A stretch of 39,484 nt of DNA from positions 1 through 39,484 of the forward strand of contig NZ_NWMV01000103.1 in NCBI RefSeq assembly GCF_002837145.1, read 5' to 3'. Position numbers and translations under genes: made by a program. Below are positions 1 through 7,252 of the stretch, piece by piece; positions within the stretch are counted from its first letter, which is position 1, and each line of letters starts with the position of its first letter. The notes beneath the pieces were generated by a model that saw nothing but the letters and a program-made list of their open reading frames with translations, did not search any database and was not told the origin of the DNA. The stretch is from Macromonas nakdongensis. Lineage in GTDB: Bacteria; Pseudomonadota; Gammaproteobacteria; Burkholderiales; Burkholderiaceae_C.

Positions 1-171
1 GAAGCCACGCACAACGGCAAGACCGTGCTCAAGTGCGACTGGAGCGGGGCGGTGTCGCAGAACCCGTTCCTGAGCTTCAAGTTCAAGGGCGCGGCCAAGG
101 GCGAGAAGGTCCAGGTCAAGTGGACCGACAACAAGGGCGAGTCCCGCACCGACGAAGCCGCCATCGCCTGA
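1..171 (+). CDS. soxZ: SoxZ, C-terminal 56 residues (5'-truncated by the window edge)
   Basis: SoxZ pairs with SoxY; the SoxYZ complex carries sulfur intermediates on a SoxY cysteine during periplasmic thiosulfate oxidation. Reading frame 1 is open from the first base to TGA at 169-171. The segment NPFLSFKFKG, followed by VQVKWTDNKGESRTDEA, is the typical end of SoxZ, an immunoglobulin-fold protein of about 100 residues, so roughly the first half lies outside the window. It lies 61 bases upstream of soxA on the same strand, consistent with a ...soxY-soxZ-soxA-soxX operon. The assignment is by family recognition and is supported by the two sox genes that follow. Confidence 0.9.
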   Translation, partial: EATHNGKTVLKCDWSGAVSQNPFLSFKFKGAAKGEKVQVKWTDNKGESRTDEAAIA

Positions 172-232
172 GCGGCGCAGCGATCCACGGCTGTGACACA
201 GCGCAGCCGGGATTCGCAACGAGGAGACGAAC

Positions 233-1036
233 ATGAAAAAAAACCTGTTGGGCCTGTGCCTGTTGACGTCGTTGGGCGGTGTCACAGGGGCTCTGGCGCA
301 AGATGCCTCAGAGGGCATTGCCAAATACCGTGAGATGTTGCAGGACGGCAACCCGGCCGAGTTGTTCGAGGTCAAGGGCGAAGACCTGTGGAAGACCCCG
401 CGCGGCCCGAAGAAGGCCACGCTGGAGCAGTGCGATCTGGGCAAGGGCCCGGGCGTGGTGAAGGGGGCGTTCGTGGAGTTGCCCCGTTTCTTCAAGGACA
501 CGGGCAAGGTGCAGGACCTGGAAAGCCGCTTGCTGACCTGCATGCAGACCTTGCAGGGCATCGACACCCAGAAAGAGGTGTCGGCCCGCCATTTTGGCCA
601 GGGTGAAACGGCCAATGTGGTGGCGCTGGCCACCTGGATTGCCGCGGAGTCCAAAGGCCTGCGTTTCAACCTGCCGCAAACCACGCCGGCCGAGCGCGAC
701 ATGTACCAGGTTGGCAAGCGCCTGTTCTTCATGCGCGGGGGGCCGCACGATTTCTCGTGTGCGTCGTGCCACGGGGCCGATGGCAAACGCATCCGCCTGC
801 AGGAACTGCCCAACCTGACCAAGAACCCCGGCGATGGCGTGGGCTTTGCCGCCTGGCCGGCCTACCGTGTGTCCAACGGACAGATGTGGAGCATGCAGCA
901 CCGGCTCAACGACTGCTACCGCCAGCAGCGCTTCCCCGAGCCCACCTTCGCCAGTGACGTGACCATCGCGCTGGGGGTGTACATGGGGGTGAACGCCAAG
1001 GGGGCCGAGTCCATCGTCCCGGCCATCAAGCGCTGA
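233..1036 (+). CDS. soxA: SoxA, sulfur-oxidizing c-type cytochrome subunit (single-heme type)
   Basis: SoxA with SoxX forms the SoxAX cytochrome that oxidatively couples thiosulfate to the SoxY cysteine in the periplasm. The 267-residue protein starts with a Sec signal peptide (MKKNLLGLCLL..., cleavage near ALA-QDA, residue 22). Only one heme motif is present, CASCH at 176-180. The N-terminal half, where di-heme SoxA has a second CxxCH, keeps only C67 and C103, which probably form a disulfide as in mono-heme SoxA. C228 in RLNDCYRQQR sits where the active-site cysteine ligand of the heme is expected. The ATG at 233 follows GAGGAG with good spacing. Sixteen bases separate it from soxX. Confidence 0.95.
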   Translation: MKKNLLGLCLLTSLGGVTGALAQDASEGIAKYREMLQDGNPAELFEVKGEDLWKTPRGPKKATLEQCDLGKGPGVVKGAFVELPRFFKDTGKVQDLESRLLTCMQTLQGIDTQKEVSARHFGQGETANVVALATWIAAESKGLRFNLPQTTPAERDMYQVGKRLFFMRGGPHDFSCASCHGADGKRIRLQELPNLTKNPGDGVGFAAWPAYRVSNGQMWSMQHRLNDCYRQQRFPEPTFASDVTIALGVYMGVNAKGAESIVPAIKR

Positions 1037-1052
1037 TCAGGAGAGACGTGAA

Positions 1053-1703
1053 ATGTTGAAGCAAACTGTGTGGGCCGTGGCCCTGCCGGCTGTGGTGTTG
1101 TTGGGCGCGTGCAGCAGCGGCCGGTCGTCGGCCGATTACGACAAGATGACGGCCGACATCGTCAAGGCGTCGTTCGGGGAGCGTGGCATCGTCAAGCTTG
1201 ACCGCCTGGAGCAGGACATGGCCAACCGCGAATGCGCGGCGGCCGATGTGGCCGGCCAAGCCATGGACGAGAAGGTGGCCAAGGCGATCGAAGAGGCCGA
1301 GATGAAAACCATTCGCTGGCCGGCCGATGGCCAGTTTCTGGGCGACTGGAAAGAGGGCGAAAAGATCGCCCAGAGTGGTCGCGGCTTGACCTGGTCGGAC
1401 AAAGCCACGGACGTGAACGGCGGCAATTGCTACAACTGCCACCAGATTGCCAAGACCGAAATCTCTTTCGGTACCTTGGGGCCCAGTCTGTACAACTACG
1501 GCAAGTTGCGCGGGGTGAGCGACCCGAACAGCCCACAAGCCAAGGCCATGCTGGAGTACACCTGGGGCAAACTGTGGAACTCGCGCGCCTACAACGCCTG
1601 TTCCCAAATGCCGCGCGTGGGCCACAAGGGCATCCTGAACGAAAAGCAGTTGAAGGACGTGATGGCGCTGCTGCTGGACCCGAAGTCGCCCGTGAACCAG
1701 TGA
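1053..1703 (+). CDS. soxX: SoxX, c-type cytochrome subunit, predicted lipoprotein
   Basis: SoxX is the electron-accepting cytochrome partner of SoxA. The protein has 216 residues. The N-terminus MLKQTVWAVALPAVVLLGAC ends in a lipobox (LGAC, C20) followed by SS, so it is probably lipid-anchored, whereas many SoxX proteins are soluble. The single heme motif is CYNCH (126-130), and M186 in the segment CSQMPRVGHKG is the likely distal heme ligand. C61 and C183 could form a disulfide. The region 30-110 is longer than in the smallest SoxX proteins. The gene ends the sox operon inside this window: a strong inverted-repeat terminator follows 43 bases after the stop, and soxB is not downstream. Confidence 0.93.
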   Translation: MLKQTVWAVALPAVVLLGACSSGRSSADYDKMTADIVKASFGERGIVKLDRLEQDMANRECAAADVAGQAMDEKVAKAIEEAEMKTIRWPADGQFLGDWKEGEKIAQSGRGLTWSDKATDVNGGNCYNCHQIAKTEISFGTLGPSLYNYGKLRGVSDPNSPQAKAMLEYTWGKLWNSRAYNACSQMPRVGHKGILNEKQLKDVMALLLDPKSPVNQ

Positions 1704-1745
1704 GGCCATGACGGGCATGGGCTGCGGCCCATCCCTGACTGCCAC

Positions 1746-1786
1746 GACAAAAGCCCCGCCCACCGAAAGGTACCGGGGCTTTTGTC
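1746..1786. terminator. Bidirectional rho-independent terminator between soxX and livF
   Basis: A perfect 13-bp inverted repeat (GACAAAAGCCCCG at 1746-1758, complement at 1774-1786) encloses a 15-base loop. The arms begin with AAAA and end with TTTT, so the hairpin has a T-tract in both directions. It lies between the converging soxX and livF stops and can serve both. Confidence 0.85.
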
Positions 1787-1788
1787 AT

Positions 1789-2508
1789 TCAAACACCCAG
1801 GTGCTGCTCCAGGATTTCGGGCTGCGACACCAGGGCTTGAGAACTGCCTTCGAACACCACCTGCCCCTTGACCAGGATCACGTTGCGGTCGGTGATCTGG
1901 GTGACGTGCTTCCAGTTCTTGTCCACGATGATGCTGCTGATGCCGCTGTCGCGGATCAGCGCGCAGATGCGCCAGATTTCGCGTGCGATCAGGGGCGCCA
2001 GACCTTCGGTGGCCTCGTCCAGAATGAGCACGTCCGGGTTGGTCATCAGCGCGCGGCCGATGGTGAGCATCTGCTGCTCGCCACCGCTGAGCTGCTGCCC
2101 GCCATGGTTCAGGCGTTCGGCCAGGCGGGGGAAGGTTTCCAGCACCCGGTCGTAGTGCCAGTCGCGCTGGCCGCGCACGCCAGGGCGGGCCGACATCTGC
2201 AGGTTTTCCTTCACGCTCAGGTTGCCGAAAATGCCACGGCCTTCGGGTACGTAGGCGATGCCCTGGCGGGCGACCTCGTAGGTGGCGGCCCCGGTTTTGT
2301 CCTGCCCTTTGATGCGCACCTGGCCACCGCTGGGTTTGACCAGGCCCATGATGGACTTGAGCAGTGTGCTCTTGCCCATGCCGTTGCGGCCCATGAGCCC
2401 GATGGTCTGACCGCGCGCCACGCCAAAGTCGATGCCGCGCAGGATGTGGCTGGCGCCGTAGTGCGTGTGCAGGCCACGGGTTTCGATCAACATTTCCGGT
2501 GCACTCAT
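1789..2508 (-). CDS. livF: Branched-chain amino acid-type ABC transporter, ATP-binding protein (LivF-like)
   Basis: One of two cytoplasmic ATPases of a hydrophobic-amino-acid (HAAT) importer. The 239-residue protein has Walker A GRNGMGKST (40-48), signature LSGGEQQ (140-146) and Walker B VLILDEATEGLAP (160-172). Length and the GMGKST form of the P-loop fit LivF. It is the last gene of a five-gene operon, and its start overlaps the livG stop by four bases (ATGA type), which suggests translational coupling. The substrate cannot be read from the ATPase: amino acids, urea, amides and aromatic acids all use this family. Confidence 0.9.
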   Translation of the reverse strand: MSAPEMLIETRGLHTHYGASHILRGIDFGVARGQTIGLMGRNGMGKSTLLKSIMGLVKPSGGQVRIKGQDKTGAATYEVARQGIAYVPEGRGIFGNLSVKENLQMSARPGVRGQRDWHYDRVLETFPRLAERLNHGGQQLSGGEQQMLTIGRALMTNPDVLILDEATEGLAPLIAREIWRICALIRDSGISSIIVDKNWKHVTQITDRNVILVKGQVVFEGSSQALVSQPEILEQHLGV

Positions 2509-3257
2509 GCTTCTTCACCCAGGTAAGCGGCTTGCACGCCGGCGTCGGCGCGGATTTCGGCCGGTGTGCCGCTGGCGATCACCTGGCCATTGACCATGAC
2601 GGTGAGGCGGTCGGCCAGGGTGAACACCGCGTCCATGTCGTGTTCCACCAGCATCATGGCGTGGTCTTTCTTGATGGCCAGCAGCAGTTCCACCAGCCGT
2701 TCGGCCTCGGCATGGCCCATGCCGGCCAGGGGCTCGTCCAGCAGCAGCACCTGCGGCGCGGTGGCCAGGGTCATGGCGATTTCGAGCTGGCGCTGTTCGC
2801 CGTGGCTGATGGCACCGGCCACGAAGCGGGTGCGCGCGGTGAGCCCCGCCAGTTCGATGGCGCGTTCGGCGCGCTCGGCGATGTCGCGCAGGCCGTTGGC
2901 CCGCGACAGCCAGCGCGCGGCGTGTGGCGTGCGCGACTGGGCCGCCAGGCGCACGTTCTCCCAAACGCTGAAGGGCAGAAAGATGTTGGTCTTCTGGTAG
3001 CTGCGGCCCAGGCCCCAGCGCGAGATGGCTTCGGGGGGCTGGCCCGTCACATCGCGGCCGGCCAGGGTGATGCGGCCTTCGGTGGGCGGCAGGTCGCCCG
3101 AGAGCAGGTTGGTCAGTGTGGACTTGCCCGCGCCGTTGGGCCCGATGACCGCGTGCAGGTGGTTGCGCTGCAACGTCAGCGAGACGTTGTTGACCGCGGC
3201 CAAGCCGCCAAATCGTTTGGTGAGGTTCTGGGCTTGCAGCAGGATGTCTTCAGCCAT
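2505..3257 (-). CDS. livG: Branched-chain amino acid-type ABC transporter, ATP-binding protein (LivG-like)
   Basis: Second ATPase of the HAAT importer; 250 residues from MAEDILLQAQ. Walker A is GPNGAGKST (39-47), the signature region is SHGEQRQLE (151-159) and Walker B is VLLLDEPLAGMG (170-181). The frame stays open upstream to 3365, but the ATG at 3257 is preceded by GGGAG seven bases away, and the upstream extension (MRHAACWAWG...) overlaps livM and looks unlike LivG, so 3257 was chosen. With that start the gene overlaps the end of livM by 8 bases. Confidence 0.9.
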   Translation of the reverse strand: MAEDILLQAQNLTKRFGGLAAVNNVSLTLQRNHLHAVIGPNGAGKSTLTNLLSGDLPPTEGRITLAGRDVTGQPPEAISRWGLGRSYQKTNIFLPFSVWENVRLAAQSRTPHAARWLSRANGLRDIAERAERAIELAGLTARTRFVAGAISHGEQRQLEIAMTLATAPQVLLLDEPLAGMGHAEAERLVELLLAIKKDHAMMLVEHDMDAVFTLADRLTVMVNGQVIASGTPAEIRADAGVQAAYLGEEA

Positions 3258-4305
3258 GGTGTTCTCCCGTTGCGGCCACGGACCCGGTGGACGGGGCCTG
3301 GCCAGAGCGTCGGCCCAGCCGCTCGGCCAGCGTTTGCCCCAGGCCCAGCAGGCCGCGTGGCGCAAAAATGACGACCAGCACGATGAAGCCGCCCATCAGC
3401 AGCTGCCAGTGCTTGGTCAGGTCTTTGAACACGTGCATCAGGTATTCGAAGGCAAAGGCTCCGACGATGGCGCCGGCGAAGTTGCCCATGCCGCCCAGGA
3501 TCACCATCATGATGGCGTGGGCGCTGAGGTGGAAACCCATGAGTTCTGGGTTGACGAAGCCGGTTTGCGCCGCCCACAGGTAGCCGGCCACGCCGGCCAG
3601 GATGCCGGCCAGGGTGAAGGCGGTGAGCTTGTACCAGAGGGTGCTGTAGCCCATGGCGCGCATGCGGTGTTCGTTCACCCGGATGCCGGCCAGCGCGCGG
3701 CCGAAGGGCGAGAACAGCAGGCGCCGCAAAAACGCGTAGACCAGGAGCAGGGCCGCCAGGGTGAAGTAGAAGAAGGTGACTTTGTTTTCCAGGTCCAGCA
3801 GTTCGGCGCCCCCGTTCCAGCCGCCCAGGGCGGTGCTGGGCTTGAAGTTGATGTAGATGCCGTCGGAGCCGCCCAGACCCTTGTTGTCGAAGAACAGGAA
3901 GAACACCATCTGGGCGAAGGCCATGGTCACCATGATGAAATAGATACCATGGGTGCGGACCACGAAGAAGCCGATGACCAGGGCGGCCAGACCGGCGCCG
4001 GCGGCGGCCAGCGGCAGGCTCCACCACAGGCCGATCGGTGCCCCTTCGGGCGTGAGGAAAGCCAGTGCATAACCGGCCAGCCCGAAGAAGGCGGCATGGC
4101 CGAGCGACACCAGGCCAGTGACGCCCTGCAGCAGGTCCAGGCTCATCGCGAAGATGGCCAGGATCATCATCTGCGTGAGCATCTGAAGGTAGTAGTCGGT
4201 GTTCTCCAGCCCCATGAAGGGGAAGAGGGCGAGGGCAGCCACCCCCAGCCCGAGCGTGAGCTGCAGGCTGCGGGGCAGGTGTTCCAGGTGGGAGGAGGCT
4301 GACAT
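3250..4305 (-). CDS. livM: Branched-chain amino acid-type ABC transporter permease (LivM-like)
   Basis: Inner-membrane permease of the HAAT importer, 351 residues with several hydrophobic spans. The segment LLQGVTGLVSLGHAAFFGLAG, near residues 58-78, is the family hallmark, and the later VVRTHGIYFIMVTMAFAQM also fits LivM. The C-terminal hydrophilic tail (from APRGLLGLGQTLAERLG) faces the cytoplasm. It pairs with LivH to form the translocation pore. It lies 26 bases after livH and overlaps livG by 8 bases. Confidence 0.9.
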   Translation of the reverse strand: MSASSHLEHLPRSLQLTLGLGVAALALFPFMGLENTDYYLQMLTQMMILAIFAMSLDLLQGVTGLVSLGHAAFFGLAGYALAFLTPEGAPIGLWWSLPLAAAGAGLAALVIGFFVVRTHGIYFIMVTMAFAQMVFFLFFDNKGLGGSDGIYINFKPSTALGGWNGGAELLDLENKVTFFYFTLAALLLVYAFLRRLLFSPFGRALAGIRVNEHRMRAMGYSTLWYKLTAFTLAGILAGVAGYLWAAQTGFVNPELMGFHLSAHAIMMVILGGMGNFAGAIVGAFAFEYLMHVFKDLTKHWQLLMGGFIVLVVIFAPRGLLGLGQTLAERLGRRSGQAPSTGSVAATGEHHG

Positions 4306-4331
4306 GGGGATGGGCTCAATCGATCATCAAT

Positions 4332-5195
4332 TCATTGCTTGAACAGGCCTTCGGGCTTGTAGAGCAGCACGGCGGCCATCAGCATGTACACCAGCATGCC
4401 GGCGACCTGGGGCACCAGCACCTTGCCGAAGGTGTCCACCAGTCCGACCAGCAGCGCGGAGATGAGGGCGCCGCGCACCGAGCCGATACCGCCGATGACC
4501 ACCACCACGAAGCACATGATCAGCACCGAGCTGCCCATGTTGGGGTAGACGCTGGAGATGGGGGCGGCGATCATGCCGGCGACGGCGGCCAGGCCCACGC
4601 CCAGGGCGAACACCACGGCGTGGATCAGGCGGATGTTGATGCCCAGGGCCTCGGTCATGTCGCGGTTGAAGGCGCCGGCGCGGATCTTCATGCCCAGGCG
4701 GGTTTTGGAGATCAGCAGGTACAGCCCCAGGGCCAGGAGGATGCAGATGCCCGACATGACCAGGCGGTAGACGGGGTAGGAGAGGGTGTCCGTCAACGGG
4801 ATGGACCAGTCCAGCAAGGCCGGCACCGGCACCGCGTGCACGTCGTCGCCCCAGATGAGGGAGCGGCTTTCCTCGAAAATGTAAATCAGACCGAATGTGA
4901 GCAGCACCTGGTCGAGGTGGTCGCGTTGGTAGAAGTGGCGGAACAGCAGCCACTCCAGCGCGAGCCCCAGCACCACCGACAGGACCGCCCCGACCACGAT
5001 GGCCAGGAACAGGCTGTCGAGGCTGGCCGAGAGCGACCACGCCATGTAGGCCCCGAGCATGTAGAAGCTGCCGTGGGCGAGGTTGACCACGCCCATGATG
5101 CCGAAGATCAGCGTCAGGCCGGCGGCCAGCATGAACAGCAACAGGCCGTATTGCAGGCTGTTGAGCAACTGGATCAGAAAATTGGCGAAGTCCAT
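4332..5195 (-). CDS. livH: Branched-chain amino acid-type ABC transporter permease (LivH-like)
   Basis: Inner-membrane permease of the HAAT importer, 287 residues, almost wholly hydrophobic. The start MDFANFLIQLLNSLQYGLLL and the motif IFGIMGVVNLAHGSFYMLGAY (around 30-50) are typical of LivH. It is separated from the binding-protein gene upstream by about 100 bases holding a hairpin with a T-tract, so it may be transcribed at a lower level than that gene. Confidence 0.9.
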   Translation of the reverse strand: MDFANFLIQLLNSLQYGLLLFMLAAGLTLIFGIMGVVNLAHGSFYMLGAYMAWSLSASLDSLFLAIVVGAVLSVVLGLALEWLLFRHFYQRDHLDQVLLTFGLIYIFEESRSLIWGDDVHAVPVPALLDWSIPLTDTLSYPVYRLVMSGICILLALGLYLLISKTRLGMKIRAGAFNRDMTEALGINIRLIHAVVFALGVGLAAVAGMIAAPISSVYPNMGSSVLIMCFVVVVIGGIGSVRGALISALLVGLVDTFGKVLVPQVAGMLVYMLMAAVLLYKPEGLFKQ

Positions 5196-5212
5196 GGGCG
5201 GGCAATCGGGGC

Positions 5213-5256
5213 AAAAAAAGAGCGGCGCAACGCATGCAAGGACATGGTCGCCGCTC
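5213..5256 (-). terminator. Intra-operon terminator/attenuator between binding-protein gene and livH
   Basis: Read on the minus strand, GAGCGGCG (5256-5249) pairs with CGCCGCTC (5227-5220) across a 21-base loop and is followed at once by seven T residues (A-run at 5213-5219 on the plus strand). This is the usual shape of a rho-independent terminator, although the loop is long. Partial readthrough would give more binding protein than membrane components. Confidence 0.6.
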
Positions 5257-5299
5257 GTCGGTCGGGCACGGGCGGGCCGGGTGGCACCGCCCGCCAGGG

Positions 5300-6487
5300 T
5301 CAGGCCATCTTGCAGCCGGTGGCCGGGTCGGCCACAGCTTTCTGCGCGATGCCGATGACCTTGTTTTCCTTGTTATCCACCTTGCGCAGGTAGATGTCCT
5401 GCACCGGGTTGTGGGCCTTGCTCATGGTCCACTTGCCGCGCGGGCTGTCGATCACGGCGCCTTCGAGGGCGGCGTACAGGTCCTTCTTGTTGGACAGATC
5501 GCCCTTGACCTTGTTGGCCCCCTGGACCAGCAGCAGGCCGGTGTCGTAACCCTGCACGGCGTACACGTCGGGCTGCATCTTGAAGGCCTTGGCGTATTCC
5601 AGGCGGAATTTTTTGTTGCGCGGCGTGTCCAGCGAATCGCTGTAGTGCATGGTGGTCAGCACGCCATTGGCCGCCTCGCCGGCGGCTTCCAGCACGCCTT
5701 CGGTCAGGAAGCCGGAGCCGTAGAGCTGGATGGTCTTGTGCAGGCCGGCGGCATGGAAGTCGCGCAGGAACTTGGCCGCGCCACCGCCGGCGAAGAAGCA
5801 GGCCACGGCGTCGGGCTTGAGCGCGGCGATTTCGGTCAGCAGCGCCTGGAATTCCACGTTGGGGAAAGGCAGGCCGAGCTTTTTGACGATGGTGCCGCCC
5901 GCGGCGGTGTAGCTCTGCTCGAAGCCTTCGTAGGCTTCTTCGCCCGCGGCGTAGTTCCAGGTGATCCAGACGGCCTTCTTGTGGCCACGCTCGACCATGG
6001 CCTTGCCCAGCGCCAGGGTGGGCTGGGAATTGGTGAAGCTGGTGCGGAACACGTTGGGCGCGCACAGGGCGCGGGTGGCGGCGTGCACCCCGGCGTTGGG
6101 AATGAGGCTGAGCACGCCGGTGTCGCGGGCGACGCGGTGGATGCCCATCTGCACCCCGGAATGGACGGTGCCGACCAGCACGTCGACGCGGTCGCGCTGG
6201 ACCAGGCGCTGGGCGTTCTCGATGCCCTTGGCGGGGTTGGATTCGTCGTCCACCTTGAAGAACTCGACTTCGCGGCCGCCCAGCTTGCCACCCTGTTCGT
6301 TCAGGGCCATGCGGAAACCGTTTTCGATGGCCACGCCGAGTTGGGCGAAGGTGCCGGTGTAGGGCAGCATGAAGCCCACGCGCACTTTGTTGGACTGTGC
6401 CTGCACCAGTTGCGGCAGCAGCAGGCCGCTGGATGCGGCGCCGATGACGGCGGCACTGCGGGTGAGGACGAGGCGGCGGGTGGTCAT
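5300..6487 (-). CDS. ABC transporter substrate-binding protein, branched-chain amino acid type
   Basis: Periplasmic binding protein (type I fold, LivJ/LivK-like) that delivers substrate to the LivHM permease; 395 residues. The N-terminus MTTRRLVLTRSAAVIGAASS followed by a hydrophobic stretch and VQAQ is an export signal, and its paired arginines resemble a Tat signal. The mature part starts KVRVGFMLPYTGTFAQLG and contains the family pattern of two Rossmann lobes (for example GREVEFFKVDDESNP, AVWITWNYAAGEEAYEGFEQ). The ATG has AGGAGA about nine bases upstream. It is the first gene of the operon. Relatives bind branched-chain amino acids, amides, urea or aromatic compounds; the substrate here is unknown. 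Confidence 0.88.
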   Translation of the reverse strand: MTTRRLVLTRSAAVIGAASSGLLLPQLVQAQSNKVRVGFMLPYTGTFAQLGVAIENGFRMALNEQGGKLGGREVEFFKVDDESNPAKGIENAQRLVQRDRVDVLVGTVHSGVQMGIHRVARDTGVLSLIPNAGVHAATRALCAPNVFRTSFTNSQPTLALGKAMVERGHKKAVWITWNYAAGEEAYEGFEQSYTAAGGTIVKKLGLPFPNVEFQALLTEIAALKPDAVACFFAGGGAAKFLRDFHAAGLHKTIQLYGSGFLTEGVLEAAGEAANGVLTTMHYSDSLDTPRNKKFRLEYAKAFKMQPDVYAVQGYDTGLLLVQGANKVKGDLSNKKDLYAALEGAVIDSPRGKWTMSKAHNPVQDIYLRKVDNKENKVIGIAQKAVADPATGCKMA

Positions 6488-6574
6488 GGGTGGTGTCTCC
6501 TGTGGTGAATCGAACGGGTGATGCTAGGCACGAATCGCAAGGGCGGGAAGCTGGCTAACCCCTACGGAGGGCGC

Positions 6575-7060
6575 TCAGGCCTGGGCCGGCGCGGTCGCGC
6601 GCAGGACCGGCAGGTGGGTGTTGAGCCACTCGCGGCACCAGGCGATGCCGGCGTCTTCCGGCACCACGCCGCTGCTGGCGTCGTGGGTCCAGACATCGCC
6701 CAGGCGCTGCGCACCCAGGTCGCTCAGTTTTTCGTCGAATTGCCGGCCCCCCATGGCGAAGGTCATGGGGTAGCTGCCCTGGTCGCCCAGGGACATGACG
6801 CCGTAGCGCACATGGCCCAGGAATTTGGGCTCGCTGCAGAGGCTGGCGAACAGGGCCTGGGCGTTGTCGGGCACGTCGCCGCTGCCGTAGGTGGCCGAGC
6901 AGATCAGGAACAGGGCGGGTTCGTCGAACACGGTCACGTCCAGTCCGTCCATGAGCTGGACCTCGATCTGGTCCACCAGGTCGGCGCAGTCGAGTTCGAT
7001 CGATTGCGCCACGCTCTCGGCGGTGTTGGTGGTCGTGCCCACCAGAATCTTCAGTTTCAT
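6575..7060 (-). CDS. Flavodoxin-domain protein (MioC/sulfite-reductase-flavoprotein-like)
   Basis: A 161-residue single-domain flavoprotein, probably binding FMN and carrying electrons for an unidentified redox partner. The phosphate-binding loop is GTTTNTAESVA (7-17 from MKLKILVG), and the ring-binding segment SATYGSGDVPDNAQ resembles the (S/T)TYGxGxxPDNA motif of flavodoxin-like domains in diflavin reductases and MioC. A third loop, MSLGDQGSYPMTFAMGGRQFDEKL, also fits. The frame extends 20 codons upstream, but that part has no family resemblance, so ATG 7060 was chosen; a weak AAGG lies about ten bases before it. It is monocistronic and divergent from purL. Confidence 0.82.
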   Translation of the reverse strand: MKLKILVGTTTNTAESVAQSIELDCADLVDQIEVQLMDGLDVTVFDEPALFLICSATYGSGDVPDNAQALFASLCSEPKFLGHVRYGVMSLGDQGSYPMTFAMGGRQFDEKLSDLGAQRLGDVWTHDASSGVVPEDAGIAWCREWLNTHLPVLRATAPAQA

Positions 7061-7113
7061 GGTCGGTGTGCCTTGGAGTGCGGCCGTGTGATGAATTAAA
7101 TTGCCTCTCGATG

Positions 7114-7131
7114 CATGCAATATACTGCATG
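7114..7131. promoter_or_regulatory. Inverted repeat CATGCA-N6-TGCATG in the flavodoxin/purL divergent region
   Basis: CATGCA (7114-7119) and TGCATG (7126-7131) form a perfect 6-bp inverted repeat around the spacer ATATAC. Another ATGCA lies just upstream at 7111-7115. On the plus strand TATACT (7121-7126) inside the repeat could be a -10 element; on the minus strand TATATT (7124-7119) could be one. It is probably an operator in a divergent promoter. The cognate regulator is unknown; half-sites resemble those of NsrR but the spacing differs. Confidence 0.4.
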
Positions 7132-7216
7132 AATGTCGTTGGAGCGACTCAGGTAAACCCTAGGTGTGGCGAGTGAGGCTGCGGTCGGTTGCACCGGGAG
7201 GCGCGCCGTCTACCGG

Positions 7217-7222
7217 TAAAAT
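7217..7222 (+). promoter_or_regulatory. Possible -10 element for purL
   Basis: TAAAAT at 7217-7222 is a near-consensus -10 hexamer about 30 bases before the purL GTG. No good -35 is seen at the usual distance; TTGCAC at 7189-7194 is 22 bases away. The call is tentative, and the TATACT at 7121-7126 is an alternative that would give a leader of about 120 bases. Confidence 0.3.
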
Positions 7223-7252
7223 TCGGGGTCATTTTTCACCTCAGGCCACAAC

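Noticed and set aside
188-209. Hairpin CGGCTG...CAGCCG between soxZ and soxA as a terminator
   Set aside because: No T-tract follows, and the genes belong to one operon; at most it affects transcript stability.
3258-3365. Longer start for livG
   Set aside because: The extension overlaps livM by over 100 bases and shows no ATPase similarity; ATG 3257 has a good ribosome-binding site.
5271-5295. Second hairpin GGCGGGC...GCCCGCC after the binding-protein gene
   Set aside because: It has no T-tract on either side; the neighbouring 5213-5256 hairpin is the better terminator.
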